Source of the DNA: Thermoplasmata archaeon
Lineage (GTDB): Archaea; Thermoplasmatota; Thermoplasmata; Thermoplasmatales; Thermoplasmataceae
Length of the DNA: 14,402 nt
NCBI GenBank assembly: GCA_021797265.1
Contig: JAJZZZ010000024.1
Location: 1 to 14,402, forward strand
Direction: 5' to 3'
Below the pieces are notes generated by a model. That model searched no databases and had not been told where the DNA came from. It saw only the letters and a program-made list of their open reading frames with translations. Shown one piece after another: positions 13,130-14,402 of this stretch. Both the position numbers and the translations under genes were made by a program. How positions within the stretch are numbered: position 1 is the first letter of the stretch; each line of letters begins with the position of its first letter.

Positions 13130-14338
13130 CTACTGGGGCTGAAGCACGGACATTTTCTTCTCCAGTACAGAAGCGAGCCTCCTGATTCCCTCGTAAATCT
13201 GTTCATCTTCGGAGAACGTGAAGTTCAGCCTCATGCTGTTTGCCTGGTTCCTGGCCGGAGAGAAAGCGTTTCCGCTGACATAGGCTACACCATCCTGTAT
13301 GGCATCCTGCAGCATATCCGTAGTGTTTATCCTGGAATCAACTGTGGCCCATAGGAACATTCCACCAAGCGGTTTTGACCAGCTTGATCCCTCCGGAAAA
13401 TACTGTTCAAGTGCCTTGAACATGGTATCCCTCTTTCTCCTGTACAGTTTGATTGTCTTGGGAATCTGCTTCTTTACCTCGTCTCTGGCAAGGTACTGCC
13501 ACGCCACAAACTGGCTGAAGGTGCTGGAGGACAGATCAAGAGCCTGCTTCAGAAGGTTCACTCTTGAGATGAAAGACTCGGGTGCCACTGTGAAGCCCAT
13601 CCTGAGTCCTGGACACATTATCTTGGAGAATGTCCCCAGATAAATGACATCCGGGTCGAGCGATTTAAGGGATGGTATCCTCTCCCCATCATACCTGAGC
13701 TCCCCGTACGGGTTGTCCTCCACCAGGGGAACCTGGTATTTCTGAGAAATCTCTATGAGGTGGCGCCTTCTGTCCAGGCTCATGGTTACCCCGGTAGGGT
13801 TCTGGAATGTTGGTATTGTGTAGATGAACTTGGGTTTCTTTCCCTTTGATATGAGTTTCTTGATTTCGGCTTCAACCAGTTCTGTCTTGAGGCCATTTTC
13901 GTCCATTGGAATGGAATGCATATCAGCCTCATTTGCGTCAAAGGCAGATATGGCGCCAACGTACGTCGGCTCTTCCGTAATTATTGCGTCACCAGGATTC
14001 ACAAGTATCTTTGCTAACTCATAGAGCCCCTGCTGTGACCCGGCTGTGACAAGGACCTGCGATTCGGAACTCTTTATGTTTTCAGTTTCCCTGACAAGGC
14101 GCACTATTTCTGTGCGCAGCTCGTTAAGGCCGCCGGTGTTTCCATACTGCAGCGCCATTGTCCCATACTGATTCATCACGTCATCCATAATGGACTTTAG
14201 GTCTGCCATTGGAAACGTTTCGGGATTGGGCATGCCTCCACCAAATGATATGAGATTCTTGTTGGTTGCATATTTAAGGAGTTCCCTTATCTCGGAAGGC
14301 TTCATATTCTTCAGGTTATCTGAAAACTTGAATTCCAT
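13130..14338 (-). CDS. PLP-dependent class I/II aminotransferase (LysN/aromatic type)
   Basis: This is a fold-type I aminotransferase of the class I/II group, most like archaeal 2-aminoadipate, aromatic or multi-substrate aminotransferases. From the ATG at 14338 it has 402 residues. Visible motifs are ISFGGGMPNPETFP (30-43), LQYGNTGGLNELR (63-75), TAGSQQGLYELAKIL (98-112), the PLP-ring segment EEPTYVGA (122-129), PTFQNPTG (176-183) with N180, VEDNPYGELRY (206-216) with D208, and the Schiff-base lysine K239 in LGTFSKIMCPGLRMGF. Substrate specificity cannot be read directly. An in-frame TTG at 14353 exists, but the ATG at 14338 has GGTGA (14343-14347) four bases upstream. The TATA box at 14368-14375 would also start transcription downstream of the TTG. 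It is the first gene of a probable operon with the CoaD-NTPase fusion. Confidence 0.93.
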   Translation of the reverse strand: MEFKFSDNLKNMKPSEIRELLKYATNKNLISFGGGMPNPETFPMADLKSIMDDVMNQYGTMALQYGNTGGLNELRTEIVRLVRETENIKSSESQVLVTAGSQQGLYELAKILVNPGDAIITEEPTYVGAISAFDANEADMHSIPMDENGLKTELVEAEIKKLISKGKKPKFIYTIPTFQNPTGVTMSLDRRRHLIEISQKYQVPLVEDNPYGELRYDGERIPSLKSLDPDVIYLGTFSKIMCPGLRMGFTVAPESFISRVNLLKQALDLSSSTFSQFVAWQYLARDEVKKQIPKTIKLYRRKRDTMFKALEQYFPEGSSWSKPLGGMFLWATVDSRINTTDMLQDAIQDGVAYVSGNAFSPARNQANSMRLNFTFSEDEQIYEGIRRLASVLEKKMSVLQPQ

Positions 14339-14367
14339 AATGTCACCATCCAAGTATGCCCAAAAAG

Positions 14368-14375
14368 TTAATAAA
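14368..14375 (-). promoter_or_regulatory. TATA box of the aminotransferase-coaD operon
   Basis: TTTATTAA on the minus strand is centred about 33 nt before the ATG at 14338, leaving a short leader of about 8 nt that can hold the ribosome-binding site GGTGA. Confidence 0.5.
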
Positions 14376-14402
14376 CCTATTCAGTGCGAATCATTGTCAG
14401 AG

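Noticed and set aside
1..14402. Mobile elements, CRISPR arrays or a defence system
   Set aside because: There are no transposase, integrase or Cas motifs, no terminal inverted repeats, no regularly spaced repeats, and no composition shift between genes.

Overview
The window reads as a core, largely housekeeping stretch of a euryarchaeal genome, most likely a member of the Thermoplasmatales or a close relative. The markers are the small subunit of archaeal DNA polymerase D, an archaeal TATA-binding protein, an archaeal-type TruD, an archaeal CoaD fused to an NTP phosphatase, and a menaquinone route of the futalosine type. Most genes have an A/T-rich TATA-like box centred about 24-28 nt before the start codon, which implies leaderless transcripts. 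I used that spacing to choose several start codons. The species assignment is inference; no rRNA gene is present.

Layout, left to right. A gene fragment runs off the left edge (minus, 1-66). A divergent gene for a 113-residue helical protein of unknown function follows (209-550, plus), converging on the polymerase D small subunit (559-1971, minus). Then come an EamA transporter (2068-2973, plus) and a family 4 uracil-DNA glycosylase (3043-3660, plus). A structured intergenic spacer separates the latter from a convergent, sequon-dense membrane-anchored surface protein (3753-4607, minus). IMP dehydrogenase (4662-6119, minus) lies upstream of that.

The middle holds three futalosine-pathway genes: mqnA (6208-6960, minus), mqnE (7263-8378, minus) and mqnC (8668-9777, plus). 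mqnE and mqnC are divergent around a 289-bp spacer. Between mqnA and mqnE, on the plus strand, is a 57-codon ORF with its own TATA box and a hairpin/T-run at its end. It encodes a small, His-containing, probably membrane-bound peptide and is easily missed. MqnA makes 3-enolpyruvyl-benzoate from chorismate, MqnE makes aminofutalosine, and MqnC cyclises dehypoxanthine futalosine. The hydrolase/deaminase step and MqnD are not in this window.

The right part has truD (9806-11023, plus, 28 nt after mqnC), the TATA-binding protein gene (11024-11578, minus) whose stop codon abuts that of truD, and a MIP18/DUF59 iron-sulfur assembly protein (11723-12022, minus). It ends with an apparent operon of a class I/II aminotransferase (13130-14338, minus) followed 12 nt later by a CoaD-NTPase fusion (12131-13117, minus).

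I saw no mobile element, CRISPR array, tRNA or rRNA. No defence island or obviously new multi-gene system is visible. The items most worth a second look are the hidden 57-residue ORF inside the menaquinone cluster, the hairpin-rich spacer after udg, the promoter structure of the TBP gene, the sequon-dense surface protein and the CoaD-NTPase fusion.
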